A stretch of DNA of 64,000 nt from Bacillus thuringiensis. GTDB taxonomy: Bacteria > Bacillota > Bacilli > Bacillales > Bacillaceae_G. Made by a program: the position numbers and the translations under genes. Positions 27,755 to 37,825 of the stretch are shown piece by piece (within the stretch, counting starts at the first letter, position 1; the number at the start of each line of letters is the position of its first letter). Where the stretch lies: positions 310,001-374,000 of the forward strand of contig NZ_JACYOF010000001.1 of the NCBI RefSeq assembly GCF_014932895.1, read 5' to 3'. Under the pieces are notes generated by a model that saw only the letters and a list, made by a program, of their open reading frames with translations, had not been told where the DNA came from and did not search any database.

Positions 27755-28086
27755 TATTTATTTTCTTCTAGAAATTGAAATAATTCTTGTAGGTGTAGCG
27801 CGTCTTCACTATAGCTAACAGATACATGACATATACCGTCAATTTCAGCTTGCATATAAAGGTCAATCCCATCACGATCATATTTCAATGCCAAATAGAA
27901 TTCCATTTCTTCTAACATCTTTTTTGAAGTTCGAATGACATAATGTCCCTTCTCATCTTTTCCATATTCAAAGTTTGGTTCAAAATCATATTTTTTCTTA
28001 AAAGCTTCTTTTTGTTTTTCATTTATTTGTATACAAGTTGCTCGCTGTACAGCATCGATCATCTCATCAAACTTTTGAAGATCCAT
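27754..28086 (-). CDS. hypothetical 110-residue protein
   Basis: This is a small soluble acidic protein with no signal or membrane span. It begins MDLQKFDEMIDAVQRAT and ends in an acidic helix (LQELFQFLEENK). The ATG at 28086 is 8 nt after GGGGGGT; a GTG one codon upstream is also possible. It follows the YkwC-type gene by 5 bp, so it is probably the third gene of the serine hydrolase operon. I do not recognise a family. Confidence 0.72.
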   Translation of the reverse strand: MDLQKFDEMIDAVQRATCIQINEKQKEAFKKKYDFEPNFEYGKDEKGHYVIRTSKKMLEEMEFYLALKYDRDGIDLYMQAEIDGICHVSVSYSEDALHLQELFQFLEENK

Positions 28087-28091
28087 CACGT

Positions 28092-28970
28092 TTACCCCCC
28101 AATATATTTTTTATATAACACTTGTGTTCCGCTATTTTCTTCGCCATCCATAATTAACTCTTCATACAATTCTTTCGCCAAGCTTAAACCTGGTACTGGT
28201 AATTGTAATTTTTCAGCCTCATCTAAAGCAATTTTCATATCTTTCATAAAATGCTTTACATAAAACCCTGGCTCAAAGTCTCCCTTTAACATTCGAGGGG
28301 CTAAATTACTTAATGACCAGCTACCTGCTGCACCTGTTGAAATACTCTCTAATACTTTATCTGGATTCAGGCCAGCCTTTTTCGCGTAAGCAACAGCCTC
28401 ACATACTCCAATCATGTTGGAAGCAATCGCAATTTGATTGCACATTTTTGTATGTTGTCCACTCCCAGCTGGTCCTTGTAACTGAATATTTGTTCCTAGT
28501 TTTTCAAGTAACGGTAAACACCTGTCATATATTTCTTTCTCTCCACCAACCATAATTGCGAGTCTAGCTTCTTTCGCCCCAATATCCCCTCCAGATACAG
28601 GTGCATCTAACGTATATATATTCTTGCTTTTCGCAACTTCATTAATACGTTTTGCCAAAGTCGGTGTAGATGTCGTAAAGTCAATTGCTATTGTAGCTTC
28701 TTTTGCATGTTCTAGAATTCCATCTATCCCAAAGTACACTTCTTCTACATCATGAGGATATCCAACCATCGTCATTACAACATCAACTTGCTTCACTAAC
28801 TCTTTCGGTGTATCGCACCAATTTGCACCATCTTGTACTAAAGAATCTGTCTTCGCTTTCGTTCTATTATATACATATACTTTATGACCATCTTGCATTA
28901 AATGATGAACCATACTTTTTCCCATTACACCAATACCGATGAAACCTATTGATAAAATTTTGTTTTCCAT
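28092..28970 (-). CDS. NAD(P)-dependent beta-hydroxyacid dehydrogenase, YkwC-like
   Basis: This is a 292-residue member of the 3-hydroxyisobutyrate dehydrogenase family. The N-terminal Rossmann domain has GFIGIGVMGKSM (about 9-20), the substrate motif is DAPVSGGDIGAKEA (about 121-134), and the C-terminal helical domain has the catalytic Lys in GSGQHTKMCNQ (about 168-178). The reaction is oxidation of a beta-hydroxyacid with NAD(P)+, but the natural substrate of YkwC-type proteins is not settled. The ATG follows AAGGGGATGAG, 4 bp after the serine hydrolase gene. Confidence 0.88.
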   Translation of the reverse strand: MENKILSIGFIGIGVMGKSMVHHLMQDGHKVYVYNRTKAKTDSLVQDGANWCDTPKELVKQVDVVMTMVGYPHDVEEVYFGIDGILEHAKEATIAIDFTTSTPTLAKRINEVAKSKNIYTLDAPVSGGDIGAKEARLAIMVGGEKEIYDRCLPLLEKLGTNIQLQGPAGSGQHTKMCNQIAIASNMIGVCEAVAYAKKAGLNPDKVLESISTGAAGSWSLSNLAPRMLKGDFEPGFYVKHFMKDMKIALDEAEKLQLPVPGLSLAKELYEELIMDGEENSGTQVLYKKYIGG

Positions 28971-28974
28971 ATTC

Positions 28975-30105
28975 TCATCCCCTTTGTTCTAATAAATCAC
29001 TTACCATCTTTCGGAACTCTTTATTAATATCATCATTTAAACCATTTTTCACATTTGAAAATAGTATAACAAATGTTCCTTTTTCTTTATTAAAATTATT
29101 AAACGTATTCCAACCAGAGACTACACCATGATTATGAAAATAATCTGGATTTATATACAAGCTAAATGCATAATTTTTCTCTTGTGACGGCGTAAACATC
29201 GCTTGTATACTTTTTTCTGAAAAAAGCTTGCCATTTAGAATTGCTTCGTCTAATTTCTTCATATCCCCAACTGTTGTATACATCTCACCACAACCATATA
29301 ACCAGGCCATGTTTAATGGTTGTGCCGGTACAAGTGCTTGATCTTTCTTTACATAACCCTTTGTAAAATTTTGATCTCCAGGCACCATATTCCCCATACC
29401 TGATTCATGCATCTCTGCCTTGGCAAATATATTTTCCTTTACATAATCCCCCAAAGGTCTTTTCGTTATATTTTCTATAATATAAGCGAGCACCATATAA
29501 TTATAATCCGTATACTCCCAACCAGTTCCTGGTGGGAATTTTAATTTCTGACTTCCAATCCAATTTATCAAATGTATACGTGAAGCTGCATTTACCTTTC
29601 CTTTTCCACGTTGCGGTAAACCTGATGTATGTGTTAATAAATGATACACAGTAATATTTTTATTCGCTGGAAATGAAGGAATATATTTATTTACATTGTC
29701 TTGAATGTTTAATTTTCCTTGTTCTTGTAACTGTAAAATAGATGTGGCAACAACTGTTTTCGTAATAGAGCCGATACGATATTTTGTTTGAGGCGTATTT
29801 TCTATTTTATTTTGAACATCAGCATATCCATATCCTTTATTCAATATAACACGCCCTTTATCTGCCACCAAAACTGTTCCATTGAATTGTTTTTCTACCA
29901 AATACTGATTCAATTTTTGAGATATACTAGCATAATCAATTTGGGTTTCTTCTTTTTTTTCCATACTCCCCTGTACTTTTGAATCAATAGCAGATGTTAC
30001 TTTAGAGGGTAATACTTTTTCTTCCTTTGGACTAAAAAGAAAGTAATATACTCCGCCGCAAATAATAGCGCATACTGAAAACATAATCATTATTTTTTTT
30101 ATCAT
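28975..30105 (-). CDS. membrane-anchored serine hydrolase, beta-lactamase/PBP-like
   Basis: This is a 376-residue protein with an N-terminal membrane anchor (MIKKIMIMFSVCAIICGGVY). Its beta-lactamase-fold domain has the SxxK motif Ser113-Ile-Thr-Lys116, the YxN-type motif Tyr201-Asn-Tyr203, and an HNHG near residue 333 in place of the KTG triad, as in class C-like esterases and PBP4-type proteins. It is probably an extracytoplasmic esterase or D-amino-acid peptidase; substrate unknown. The ATG follows GGAGGAAG. It is the first gene of a three-gene operon. Confidence 0.85.
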   Translation of the reverse strand: MIKKIMIMFSVCAIICGGVYYFLFSPKEEKVLPSKVTSAIDSKVQGSMEKKEETQIDYASISQKLNQYLVEKQFNGTVLVADKGRVILNKGYGYADVQNKIENTPQTKYRIGSITKTVVATSILQLQEQGKLNIQDNVNKYIPSFPANKNITVYHLLTHTSGLPQRGKGKVNAASRIHLINWIGSQKLKFPPGTGWEYTDYNYMVLAYIIENITKRPLGDYVKENIFAKAEMHESGMGNMVPGDQNFTKGYVKKDQALVPAQPLNMAWLYGCGEMYTTVGDMKKLDEAILNGKLFSEKSIQAMFTPSQEKNYAFSLYINPDYFHNHGVVSGWNTFNNFNKEKGTFVILFSNVKNGLNDDINKEFRKMVSDLLEQRG

Positions 30106-30158
30106 CCTATACTTCCTCCATTATTACAAATAGTCCTCTATACCCTATTATCAGGCAA

Positions 30159-30190
30159 TAAAAAAAAATCGCAACAATTAGTTGCGAAAA
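30159..30190 (-). terminator. terminator of the GGDEF gene
   Basis: CGCAAC-N5-GTTGCG on the minus strand, followed by a nine-T run. Confidence 0.85.
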
Positions 30191-30191
30191 A

Positions 30192-31484
30192 TTACATTTT
30201 TTCTTTCCTATATATACATACCTGATTTTTCCCATTTTTTTTCGCTTCATATAACGCAATATCCGCTCGCTGCATTAATTCTTCTCTTGTTATCCCTTGT
30301 TCATATAACGCAACTCCAAAACTAGCTGTTAACTTCGAAATTCCAGAGAATTGCTTTGTTTCAATGAAAAACCGTAATGACTCCGCAACTTGAAACGCTT
30401 CTTTTTCTACTGTATTTGTCACTAGTATAATGAATTCTTCTCCTCCCCACCTTGCAAATACATGTTGCTGCTCTACTTTAGATTTCATAAGTTCTGCAAG
30501 TTGCACTAACGCTAAGTCACCAAAATCATGGCCATATGTGTCATTTACTATTTTAAAATTATCTATATCAAATAAAATGAGTGCTATTTTTTCATTATTA
30601 CGTATTACATTGTCCCACTCTACCTCTAGTATTTGTTGGAACTTCAAACGATTATAAATCTCTGTCAACGAATCTATCATAGCAAGTCTTTCTTGCTCTT
30701 GATAGATTTCATCTAATTCTGTAATCTCTGTACACTTTACAATAAATCTCGATACATCTTCTGGCAACGGTGTGGCACGCAATAAAAAGGTTGATACGAT
30801 CCCTTCATAATTCGACATCTTAATTCTTCTATCATATGATAATGTATCATCTAACCATGTTATATCATGAGTCGTTGAATAGTATCCGTTTTCCCTAATA
30901 AAATGTTCAGCAAATACTAAATGTTGCTCACGATAAGCAAACAAATTTTCATATCCGAAAAACCCTAAAAAATTCGTATTACAATCAACAATCTCATCAT
31001 CTTCTACTATAAATAATAAATCATTTTGAAAATCAAACATCGTCTGAAGTAGTTCTTGTTGCAAACTTACTTGCCGCACTAAAGAAAGTTGATACAAACT
31101 CTTATTCACTTCCTCTAACACTACTTGTGGAGTTACTGGGGCTATCACAATATTACGTATTCCTAACGTAAGCACCTCTGTAAACTCGTTTGTTATCTGT
31201 TGATCCCAAATGACAATGAATGTACTATGTGGATTATACATATTCTTTATATATTTTATTTGAGAAAAATCTGTTACATACATAATTACAATATGTGGTT
31301 TAGTCTTATGAAACAATAGTTCTCCTTCTTCAAAACTATTTGCTATAAACATGCATTTTGGATGGATATTTTCTATCGTTTGTTGATGTGTGCATCCATT
31401 TTCTATATAAAGGACATTTAATTGAAGATCTTGTAATACATTTTGGAAAACCGTATTCTCTAATAAAAAATGTAGTATGTTCAT
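30192..31484 (-). CDS. diguanylate cyclase with REC-like and PAS-like N-terminus
   Basis: This is a cytosolic protein of about 430 residues. The first ~135 residues look like a degenerate receiver domain (VLYIENG, PHIVIMYVTD, then APVTPQVV). A PAS-like block follows (DLLFIVEDDEIVDCNTNFLGFFGY, here split across about 155-178). The C-terminal 170 residues are a GGDEF domain with the active-site motif ARWGGEEFIIL. GGEEF predicts an active enzyme making cyclic di-GMP. The start is uncertain: GTG at 31487 or ATG at 31484, with a weak RBS. It is transcribed alone. Confidence 0.88.
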   Translation of the reverse strand: MNILHFLLENTVFQNVLQDLQLNVLYIENGCTHQQTIENIHPKCMFIANSFEEGELLFHKTKPHIVIMYVTDFSQIKYIKNMYNPHSTFIVIWDQQITNEFTEVLTLGIRNIVIAPVTPQVVLEEVNKSLYQLSLVRQVSLQQELLQTMFDFQNDLLFIVEDDEIVDCNTNFLGFFGYENLFAYREQHLVFAEHFIRENGYYSTTHDITWLDDTLSYDRRIKMSNYEGIVSTFLLRATPLPEDVSRFIVKCTEITELDEIYQEQERLAMIDSLTEIYNRLKFQQILEVEWDNVIRNNEKIALILFDIDNFKIVNDTYGHDFGDLALVQLAELMKSKVEQQHVFARWGGEEFIILVTNTVEKEAFQVAESLRFFIETKQFSGISKLTASFGVALYEQGITREELMQRADIALYEAKKNGKNQVCIYRKEKM

Positions 31485-31702
31485 CACTAGTCTTCACTCA
31501 CTTCATATATCTTGTTCTACAGAATTCCTCACAAACATTTTATAAAAGAATGTTCTCCAACCACTTTAATTAGTGAGGGATATATAGTAACAAGCTAATT
31601 GAGAATGTTATCTTCGCTTTTTCACTCTATAAATTCCTTTTTTAGTTTATGATTATAGGAATTGTATCGTTTGTATGAATGCCCTAGCTTACTCTGTAAA
31701 AC

Positions 31703-31730
31703 TTGACAATTAAAATAAAGATATTATATT
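31703..31730 (+). promoter_or_regulatory. SigA promoter of the nitroreductase gene
   Basis: TTGACA, a 16-bp spacer and TATATT, about 85 bp upstream of the start codon. The rest of the gap 31488-31815 shows only AT-rich sequence. Confidence 0.7.
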
Positions 31731-31744
31731 CTTAAATTCGACAA

Positions 31745-31761
31745 CTTACAAAATGTAAGTA
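31745..31761. promoter_or_regulatory. palindromic operator before the nitroreductase gene (YodB-like)
   Basis: ACTTACA-N3-TGTAAGT lies just downstream of the -10 box. It resembles the TTAC...GTAA boxes bound by HxlR-type thiol/quinone sensors such as YodB, which control yodC-type nitroreductases in B. subtilis. The assignment is by resemblance. Confidence 0.6.
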
Positions 31762-31815
31762 GAATACATTACATTTATTTTTTAATAATTTGATATGTAA
31801 TTTGGAGGATATATA

Positions 31816-32433
31816 ATGACAAACGACAACTTTTTTAATGTTCTATATGAACGCACATCTACACGTGCATTCAACCCAGACAAAGAAATTTCATCTACAG
31901 AATTACACGAAATTTTAAAGGCAGCTGCACAAGCACCTTCTGCTTGGAACTTACAACATTGGAAATTCCTTGTTTTCCAAGGAGAAGATGTACAAAAACG
32001 ATTACATCCAATTGCGTATAACCAACAACAAATTCTTGATGCTTCTGCCGTAGTCGCTATTTTAGGTGATTTAGAAGCTTATAAAAACGTTGAACCAGTT
32101 TATGGTCCAATTGTAGAACAAGGCTTTATGAAAGAAGAAGCAAAAGAACGCTTAGCTAAAAACATTGAATCCGCATATACTCGTGAGCAATTCCCAAGAG
32201 ATGCTGCTTTTTCAAATGCATCTTTAGCAGCAATGCAACTTATGCTTGCAGCTAAAGCAACTGGCTGGGACACTTGCGCTATTGGCGGTTTCAATCCACA
32301 AGCACTTACAGAAGAATTCAATGTTTCATCTCGATACGTACCAATTATGCTTATTACAATTGGTGAATCAACTTTAAAAGGCCACCCTGCACCACGAATG
32401 AGCGTAGAGCAAGTGAGTGAATGGGCAAAATAA
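31816..32433 (+). CDS. FMN-dependent NAD(P)H nitroreductase, YodC-like
   Basis: This is a 205-residue nitroreductase-family flavoprotein of the cytosol that reduces nitro compounds or quinones. FMN-binding features are RTSTRAFNPD (about 10-19) and APSAWNLQHWKF (about 43-54), with the C-terminal GWDTCAIGGFNP (about 150-161) and APRMSVEQV. TTGGAGG precedes the ATG. A SigA promoter with a palindromic operator suggests induction by electrophiles or quinones. A terminator follows. Confidence 0.9.
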   Translation: MTNDNFFNVLYERTSTRAFNPDKEISSTELHEILKAAAQAPSAWNLQHWKFLVFQGEDVQKRLHPIAYNQQQILDASAVVAILGDLEAYKNVEPVYGPIVEQGFMKEEAKERLAKNIESAYTREQFPRDAAFSNASLAAMQLMLAAKATGWDTCAIGGFNPQALTEEFNVSSRYVPIMLITIGESTLKGHPAPRMSVEQVSEWAK

Positions 32434-32435
32434 TA

Positions 32436-32473
32436 AAAACCGAAGGTAATTTCATTGCCTTCGGTTTTTTTAT
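32436..32473 (+). terminator. terminator of the nitroreductase gene
   Basis: AAAACCGAAGG(T) / (G)CCTTCGGTTTTTTT around a short loop. Confidence 0.9.
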
Positions 32474-32669
32474 GTTCTGTCACACATCCGTAATATTACA
32501 ATGTATTATTCGACATCTATCCATAGATAAACAGTACAGTTTATGTTAATTCCATAAACGAACATGACGTTTCATGTCGAATTTTGTTAAAACATTAAAA
32601 TATAACCGTGTATTTTTGTTACAATTATGATACAATAATAACAAATAGATAACAAGAGAGGGATTTTCA

Positions 32670-32888
32670 TTGAGTTCATACGGAAGCTTTATCGCACTTT
32701 TAAGTTACATAGTAACTGTATTACTTCTATATTTTATTGGCGATGCTGCAAACATATCAGTGTTACAATTCCCAAAAGAAGAAGCGTTACAATTAGAAGC
32801 AGAAAAACATACTGCACGATCCATTGCACCATTACTCTTAGCTCTTCCTGTATATATCATCGTTTTATATAAAAGCAAAAAAGTGTAA
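32670..32888 (+). CDS. 72-residue two-span membrane protein
   Basis: The TTG start follows GAGAGGGA. The protein has two membrane spans (FIALLSYIVTVLLLYFIG and SIAPLLLALPVYIIVLY) joined by an acidic loop (PKEEALQLEAEKH) and ends in a basic tail KSKKV. No family recognised. It is transcribed alone, and the 186-bp gap before it shows only an AT-rich promoter region. Confidence 0.65.
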   Translation: MSSYGSFIALLSYIVTVLLLYFIGDAANISVLQFPKEEALQLEAEKHTARSIAPLLLALPVYIIVLYKSKKV

Positions 32889-33075
32889 AGGCTACCTATT
32901 TCATTCATTACGGTGGTCTTTATATTTTTTTGTGATATTTCCCCTATTTTAAACATCATTCCATACTAAACACCTAGATAGTCTTTTAAAATGAGAAAAT
33001 ACCCTAGAAAAAATTCCACTCTCTGTCCAGTCACCAGCTACCGAACTTACATAGATTATAAGTGTGAAGGGGGGG

Positions 33076-33409
33076 ATGAGGATTACGTTTGGATCATTTG
33101 GATGCTGTGATAACTTTAGAGAATGTCATCATCGTGAAAAAGAGAGAGAGAAGAAGTTAGACCACAACGACCTGCTGTATGTAACGTACTTGCTAGCATT
33201 TCAGTTGGAACAGAAATTTCTCTTTTAAGCATTAGAGGCCCCAATCATTCCGCAATGTAATTTTTGAAGGATTCTGTAACGGTGTTGCTCTTTTCTCTGC
33301 TCTAGCTAATAACAACAACGATAACAATAAAGACGATAAGAACAATCAAAATACTTTTACTGGCATTTTACGTGTATGCCCAACTGATATTATCGCAATC
33401 GCTATCTAA
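33076..33409 (+). pseudogene. frameshifted Cys/His-rich small protein gene, possibly spore-related
   Basis: Three overlapping frames join into one protein of about 111 residues. The first part (33076 to about 33150) is Cys/His-rich: FGSFGCCDNFRECHHREKER. The second (about 33156-33250) reads VRPQRPAVCNVLASISVG and then LLSIRG. The third (about 33254-33409) begins NVIFEGFCNGVALFSALA, has an Asn/Asp-rich run and ends RVCPTDIIAIAI. The first shift lies in or near a GAGAGAGAGAAGAAG run. Cys-rich short proteins of this look are common in Bacillus spore coats and exosporium; that is a guess. The gene has a purine-rich RBS but no intact frame. Confidence 0.6.
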
Positions 33410-33460
33410 TTCTGTCCCTTATCCTCTATAGTAAGAAAATAAGATTTACTTTTCTCATAG

Positions 33461-33502
33461 AAAAAACCTGAGACCGATTTCAAATCGACTCAGGTTTTTT
33501 TA
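33461..33502. terminator. bidirectional terminator between the pseudogene and ptsI
   Basis: AAAAAACCTGAG / CTCAGGTTTTTT enclosing a second stem CGATTT / AAATCG. It is strong in both directions. Confidence 0.92.
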
Positions 33503-33505
33503 TGA

Positions 33506-35218
33506 TTATATGCTTTTAACTAATTCAACAACTTCTTCAGCAGTTGACATTGTTAATGCTTTTTCTGCTAATGTTTCCATTTCTACTTTTGACAACTTGC
33601 TTAGTTGTGTTCTTGCAGGAAGAATAGATGTTGCACTCATACTGAACTCATCTAAACCTAATCCTAATAATAATGGGATAGCAAGTGAATCTCCTGCCAT
33701 CTCACCACACATACCAGCCCATTTGCCTTCTTTATGAGCAGCATCGATAACCATTTTTACAAGACGTAAAATAGATGGGTTATATGGTTGGTATAAGTAT
33801 GATACCTGTTCGTTCATACGGTCTGCAGCCATTGTGTATTGGATTAAATCATTTGTTCCGATAGAGAAGAAATCAACTTCTTTTGCGAATTGGTCTGCTA
33901 ATACTGCTGAAGCTGGGATTTCAACCATCATACCCACTTCAATAGAATCAGAAACAGTTGTACCCGCTTCTACAAGTTTCGCTTTCTCTTCTAATAAGAT
34001 CGCTTTTGCTTGACGGAACTCATCAAGGGTTGCAATCATTGGGAACATAATTTTTAAGTTACCGTATACGCTAGCACGAAGTAATGCACGAAGTTGTGTA
34101 CGGAACACATCTTGCTCATCAAGACATAAGCGAATTGCACGGTATCCTAAGAATGGGTTCATTTCTTTTGGTAAATGTAAGTATGGAAGCTCTTTATCTC
34201 CACCGATGTCAAGTGTACGAACAACAACAGGTTGACCTTCTTTTACACCTTCAAGAACTGCTTTATACGCTTCGAACTGCTCTTCTTCTGTTGGAAGATT
34301 GTCACGGCCCATGTATAAGAATTCTGTACGGTATAAACCAACGCCTTCTCCGCCATTATCGATAATACCTTGTACATCATTTGGTGTTCCGATATTAGCA
34401 ACAAGCTCAACGTGATGTCCGTCACTTGTTACAGTAGCTTGGTCTTTTAATTTTGCCCATTCAGCTTTTTGCTCTTCAAATTTCGCTTTCTTTTCTTCAA
34501 AAGAACGAAGAGTTTCTTCTGATGGGTTTACAATTACTTCTCCATCTAAACCGTCAATGATAACGATATCGCCGTTTTGGATTTTTTCCATAACAACTTT
34601 CGTACCAACAACAGCTGGAATTTCCATAGAACGAGCCATAATTGCAGAGTGAGATGTACGTCCACCGATATCAGTTGTGAAACCTTTTGCATACTTTCGG
34701 TTTAACTGAGCTGTATCAGATGGTGTTAAATCTTCAGCAATGATGATTACTTCTTCAGAAATTGTACCTGGATTTGAGAAGTTAATTCCTAGTAAATGTG
34801 CAAGAACACGCTTTGTTACGTCACGAATATCCGCAGCACGTTCTTTCATATATTCGTTATCCATGTTTTCAAACATAGTAATGAACATTGTTGCAACTTC
34901 ATCCATTGCAAATTCAGCATTTACTTTTTCGCTATTTACTTTATCTTTTACCGGGTTTACTAATTCTGGATCATTTAACACTAATAAATGTGCCTCAAAG
35001 ATCGCAGCTTTATCAGCACCTAGCTCAGCAAAAGCATGGTCCTTAATAGCTTCTAATTCAGATTTTGCTTTCTCAAGCGCAGCGTCTAAGCGTGCAATTT
35101 CTGCAGCTTCGTTTGTAATTGATTTCTTTTCAATATTAAATTCAGGATTCTCAAGTCTGAAAGCCTTTGCAATAGCAATCCCACTTGATGCAGCAATCCC
35201 TTGAATGTTAAGAGTCAT
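33506..35218 (-). CDS. ptsI: PTS enzyme I (phosphoenolpyruvate-protein phosphotransferase)
   Basis: This 570-residue cytosolic enzyme transfers phosphate from PEP to HPr. The phospho-accepting His190 lies in [17 protein letters not shown], after the HPr-binding helical domain. The C-terminal barrel binds PEP ([30 protein letters not shown]-like [26 protein letters not shown]). It starts one base into the ptsH stop, so ptsHI are coupled. A full-length, intact enzyme. Confidence 0.97.
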   Translation of the reverse strand: MTLNIQGIAASSGIAIAKAFRLENPEFNIEKKSITNEAAEIARLDAALEKAKSELEAIKDHAFAELGADKAAIFEAHLLVLNDPELVNPVKDKVNSEKVNAEFAMDEVATMFITMFENMDNEYMKERAADIRDVTKRVLAHLLGINFSNPGTISEEVIIIAEDLTPSDTAQLNRKYAKGFTTDIGGRTSHSAIMARSMEIPAVVGTKVVMEKIQNGDIVIIDGLDGEVIVNPSEETLRSFEEKKAKFEEQKAEWAKLKDQATVTSDGHHVELVANIGTPNDVQGIIDNGGEGVGLYRTEFLYMGRDNLPTEEEQFEAYKAVLEGVKEGQPVVVRTLDIGGDKELPYLHLPKEMNPFLGYRAIRLCLDEQDVFRTQLRALLRASVYGNLKIMFPMIATLDEFRQAKAILLEEKAKLVEAGTTVSDSIEVGMMVEIPASAVLADQFAKEVDFFSIGTNDLIQYTMAADRMNEQVSYLYQPYNPSILRLVKMVIDAAHKEGKWAGMCGEMAGDSLAIPLLLGLGLDEFSMSATSILPARTQLSKLSKVEMETLAEKALTMSTAEEVVELVKSI

Positions 35219-35481
35219 TATTCTCCTAATCCTTCGTTTTTCATAGTTTCTTCGATAGCTGCTAGTGCTTGAGCTGCATCATCACCATTTGCAGTGATTT
35301 TAATTTCTGCGCCTTGTTGAATGCCTAAAGACATTACGCCCATGATTGATTTTAAGTTAACGTTTTTTCCGTTATACTCTAAGTTAATGTCAGAACCAAA
35401 TTTGCTTGCAGTGTTTACAAGTAGAGTTGCTGGACGTGCGTGAATTCCTGAGTCGCTAGTTACTTTAAAGATTTTTTCCAT
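35218..35481 (-). CDS. ptsH: PTS phosphocarrier protein HPr
   Basis: This 87-residue HPr passes phosphate from enzyme I to PTS permeases via His14 ([14 protein letters not shown]; equivalent to His15 of B. subtilis). Ser45 ([12 protein letters not shown]) is the site phosphorylated by HPr kinase, which makes HPr(Ser-P) the corepressor of CcpA. It therefore links glucose uptake to the cre sites at the mdx locus. AAAGGAGA precedes the ATG. The ptsG gene lies upstream in the same direction, separated by a strong hairpin. Confidence 0.97.
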   Translation of the reverse strand: MEKIFKVTSDSGIHARPATLLVNTASKFGSDINLEYNGKNVNLKSIMGVMSLGIQQGAEIKITANGDDAAQALAAIEETMKNEGLGE

Positions 35482-35552
35482 GATAATTTATCTCCTTTAA
35501 ATACAGTATTTTTTTAGTTGTATAGACGTGAGTACTACATCATCTATTGTAT

Positions 35553-35590
35553 ATAATAGGCGATGTTCGGTCAACCACATCGCCTATTAT
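35553..35590 (-). terminator. hairpin between ptsG and ptsHI
   Basis: ATAATAGGCGATGT / ACATCGCCTATTAT (14-bp arms, 10-nt loop) lies just downstream of ptsG. The tail is AU-rich without a U-run, so it may be a partial terminator or an RNA-processing/stability element. Confidence 0.65.
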
Positions 35591-35616
35591 AATTATAAAC
35601 ATTTTGCGTCAAATTC

Positions 35617-37680
35617 CTACTGAATGTCAATAATAGCGTTTTCGCCTTTCTTAACATTTCCATCTTTTTTCAATTCGACTTGTTGTCCTTGTTGTAAATT
35701 CGTAAAGACAATTGGTGTAATGATAGATGGTGCATTTTCTTTTACAAACGCAAGATCTACTTTTAATAATGGTTGTCCTTGTTTCACCTTGTCACCTTGC
35801 GCTACAAGTGCCTCAAAACCTTCACCATTTAATTTTACAGTATCGATACCGAAGTGGATTAAAATTTCTTTTCCGCCTTCAGATTGAATACCAATTGCAT
35901 GTTTTGTAGGGAATACATTGACAATCTCACCGTTAACTGGAGAAACTACTGTTCCTTCTGTTGGCTCAATTGCAAATCCGTCTCCCATCATTTTTCCTGA
36001 GAATACTTGGTCAGGTACTTCTGTAATCGGTAAGATTTTTCCTTCGATCGGTGATACGATTGTTTCATTTTCATCAACTTTTTGAGGAGTTTCTTCTACC
36101 TTTACAGGCTCCTCTTTTTCAACATGAGGTGTACGACCTGACATAATATCATGAATTTGTGATTTTAATGTGTCAGATTTTGGTCCGAAGATTGCCTGAA
36201 TGTTATTTCCAACTTCAAGTACACCCGCAGCACCAAGTTCTTTTAAACGATCTTTGTTTACATTTTTTTGTTCGTTAACTTGAACACGTAAACGAGTAAT
36301 ACAAGCATCTAATGAGGCAATGTTTTCTTTACCACCAAGTGCTACTAATACTTCTCGAGGAAGCTCACCTGCTTCTGCTTTTCCTGCACCGTCGTTCGCA
36401 TTTGCTACTTCACGACCAGGTGTTTTTAAATCCCATTTACGGATTGCAAAACGGAATCCGAAGTAGTAAATAACCGCTAGTACAAGACCAACAACAATTA
36501 CCCACCACCATGCTGTACGGCCTGGTAGTACACCGAATAATAGGAAATCAATTAAACCACCAGAGAATGTCATACCAATTTTAACACCTAAAATTTGCAT
36601 TGTCATAAATGATAGACCAGCAAACACAGCGTGAATTCCGAATAATACTGGCGCTACGAATAAGAATGAAAATTCAAGCGGTTCTGTAATACCTGTTAAG
36701 AAAGATGTTAATGCAGCAGAACCTAAAATACCAGCTGCTAATTTTTTATTTTCTGGACGTGCTTCATGGTACATTGCTAAAGCTGCTGCTGGAAGACCGA
36801 ACATCATGAACGGATACTTACCAGTTGTAAATGTACCTGCTGTTAATTCTACACCATCTTTTAACTGTGCCATAAAGATTTTTTGGTCACCGCGGATTAA
36901 TTCGCCAGCTGCATTTGTATACTGACCGAATTCGAACCAGAATGGTGAATAGAAAATGTGATGTAATCCGAATGGAATTAGTGAACGCTCAATTAAACCA
37001 AAGATAAATGCTGCTAACGTTCTATTTGCATCAATCATTTGATGTGAGAACGTATTTAAGCCACCTTGAATGTATGGCCAAACGAAACACATGATAATAC
37101 CTACTACTAAAGAGAATGTTGCAGTTGCGATCGGTACGAAACGCTTACCTGCAAAGAAACCTAAATATGATGGTAATTCAATGTTGAAGTATTTGTTATA
37201 GCAGTATGCCGCTACTATACCGACGATTATACCACCAAATACCCCTGTTTGTAGTGTTGGAATCCCTAATACATTGGCATATGCAGGATCTGCAAAACCA
37301 ATTTTCACTGGATCTGTTCCAGTACTTGTTACTTTCACTAGCTTATCTACTTCTAAGAACACACTCATCGTTTTGTTCATAATTAAGTAACCAACGAATG
37401 CTGCTAATCCAGCTACTCCGTCTCCACCAGCTAAACCAATCGCTACCCCAACTGCGAATAATAATGCAAGGTTAGCGAAAATAATATCACCAGATTGTTC
37501 CATAATTTTTGCAACCATTACGAACCAATCTGCTTTTAAAGCAGGAATAAGATTTGTTAACTGTGGATTTTGAAATGCATTACCAAATCCAAGTAAAATA
37601 CCTGCCGCCGGTAAAATCGCTACTGGAAGCATAAGCGCTTTTCCGACTTTTTGAAGAACACCAAAGATCTTCTTAAACAT
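35617..37680 (-). CDS. ptsG: glucose-specific PTS permease EIICBA
   Basis: This 687-residue permease takes up and phosphorylates glucose. The IIC membrane domain covers about residues 1-420. IIB follows with its phospho-Cys in [14 protein letters not shown] is C-terminal with the phospho-His in [11 protein letters not shown]. The start [11 protein letters not shown] at 37680 follows AGAGGAAGGG; in-frame sequence upstream to 37737 overlaps the leader terminator and is not coding. Expression is controlled by GlcT through the RAT/terminator in the leader, and ptsHI lie downstream. Confidence 0.96.
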   Translation of the reverse strand: MFKKIFGVLQKVGKALMLPVAILPAAGILLGFGNAFQNPQLTNLIPALKADWFVMVAKIMEQSGDIIFANLALLFAVGVAIGLAGGDGVAGLAAFVGYLIMNKTMSVFLEVDKLVKVTSTGTDPVKIGFADPAYANVLGIPTLQTGVFGGIIVGIVAAYCYNKYFNIELPSYLGFFAGKRFVPIATATFSLVVGIIMCFVWPYIQGGLNTFSHQMIDANRTLAAFIFGLIERSLIPFGLHHIFYSPFWFEFGQYTNAAGELIRGDQKIFMAQLKDGVELTAGTFTTGKYPFMMFGLPAAALAMYHEARPENKKLAAGILGSAALTSFLTGITEPLEFSFLFVAPVLFGIHAVFAGLSFMTMQILGVKIGMTFSGGLIDFLLFGVLPGRTAWWWVIVVGLVLAVIYYFGFRFAIRKWDLKTPGREVANANDGAGKAEAGELPREVLVALGGKENIASLDACITRLRVQVNEQKNVNKDRLKELGAAGVLEVGNNIQAIFGPKSDTLKSQIHDIMSGRTPHVEKEEPVKVEETPQKVDENETIVSPIEGKILPITEVPDQVFSGKMMGDGFAIEPTEGTVVSPVNGEIVNVFPTKHAIGIQSEGGKEILIHFGIDTVKLNGEGFEALVAQGDKVKQGQPLLKVDLAFVKENAPSIITPIVFTNLQQGQQVELKKDGNVKKGENAIIDIQ

Positions 37681-37727
37681 GGAAACCCTTCCTCTCTTAT
37701 CTATATTGATACCTTTCGACAAACGCC

Positions 37728-37825
37728 AAAAAGGCATGAGGAAAAAAAGATAGAACGATAGCTATACAAAGGGTAGTATATCCCTTTCTCTAGCTTACAT
37801 TCCTTACTTTTCTCCACTCATGCCT
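37728..37825 (-). terminator. GlcT-controlled terminator in the ptsG leader
   Basis: On the minus strand GGCATGAG (37818-37825) pairs with CTCATGCC (37733-37740), extended by GGAGAAAAG against CTTTTTTTCC, with an inner hairpin AAAGGG/CCCTTT. A TTTTT run follows at 37728-37732. The 5' arm is also the 3' part of the RAT. Confidence 0.88.

Noticed and set aside
34740-35204. Plus-strand ORF of 154 codons inside ptsI
   Set aside because: It is antisense to a strongly conserved gene with Ser/Phe-rich composition, typical of a shadow frame.
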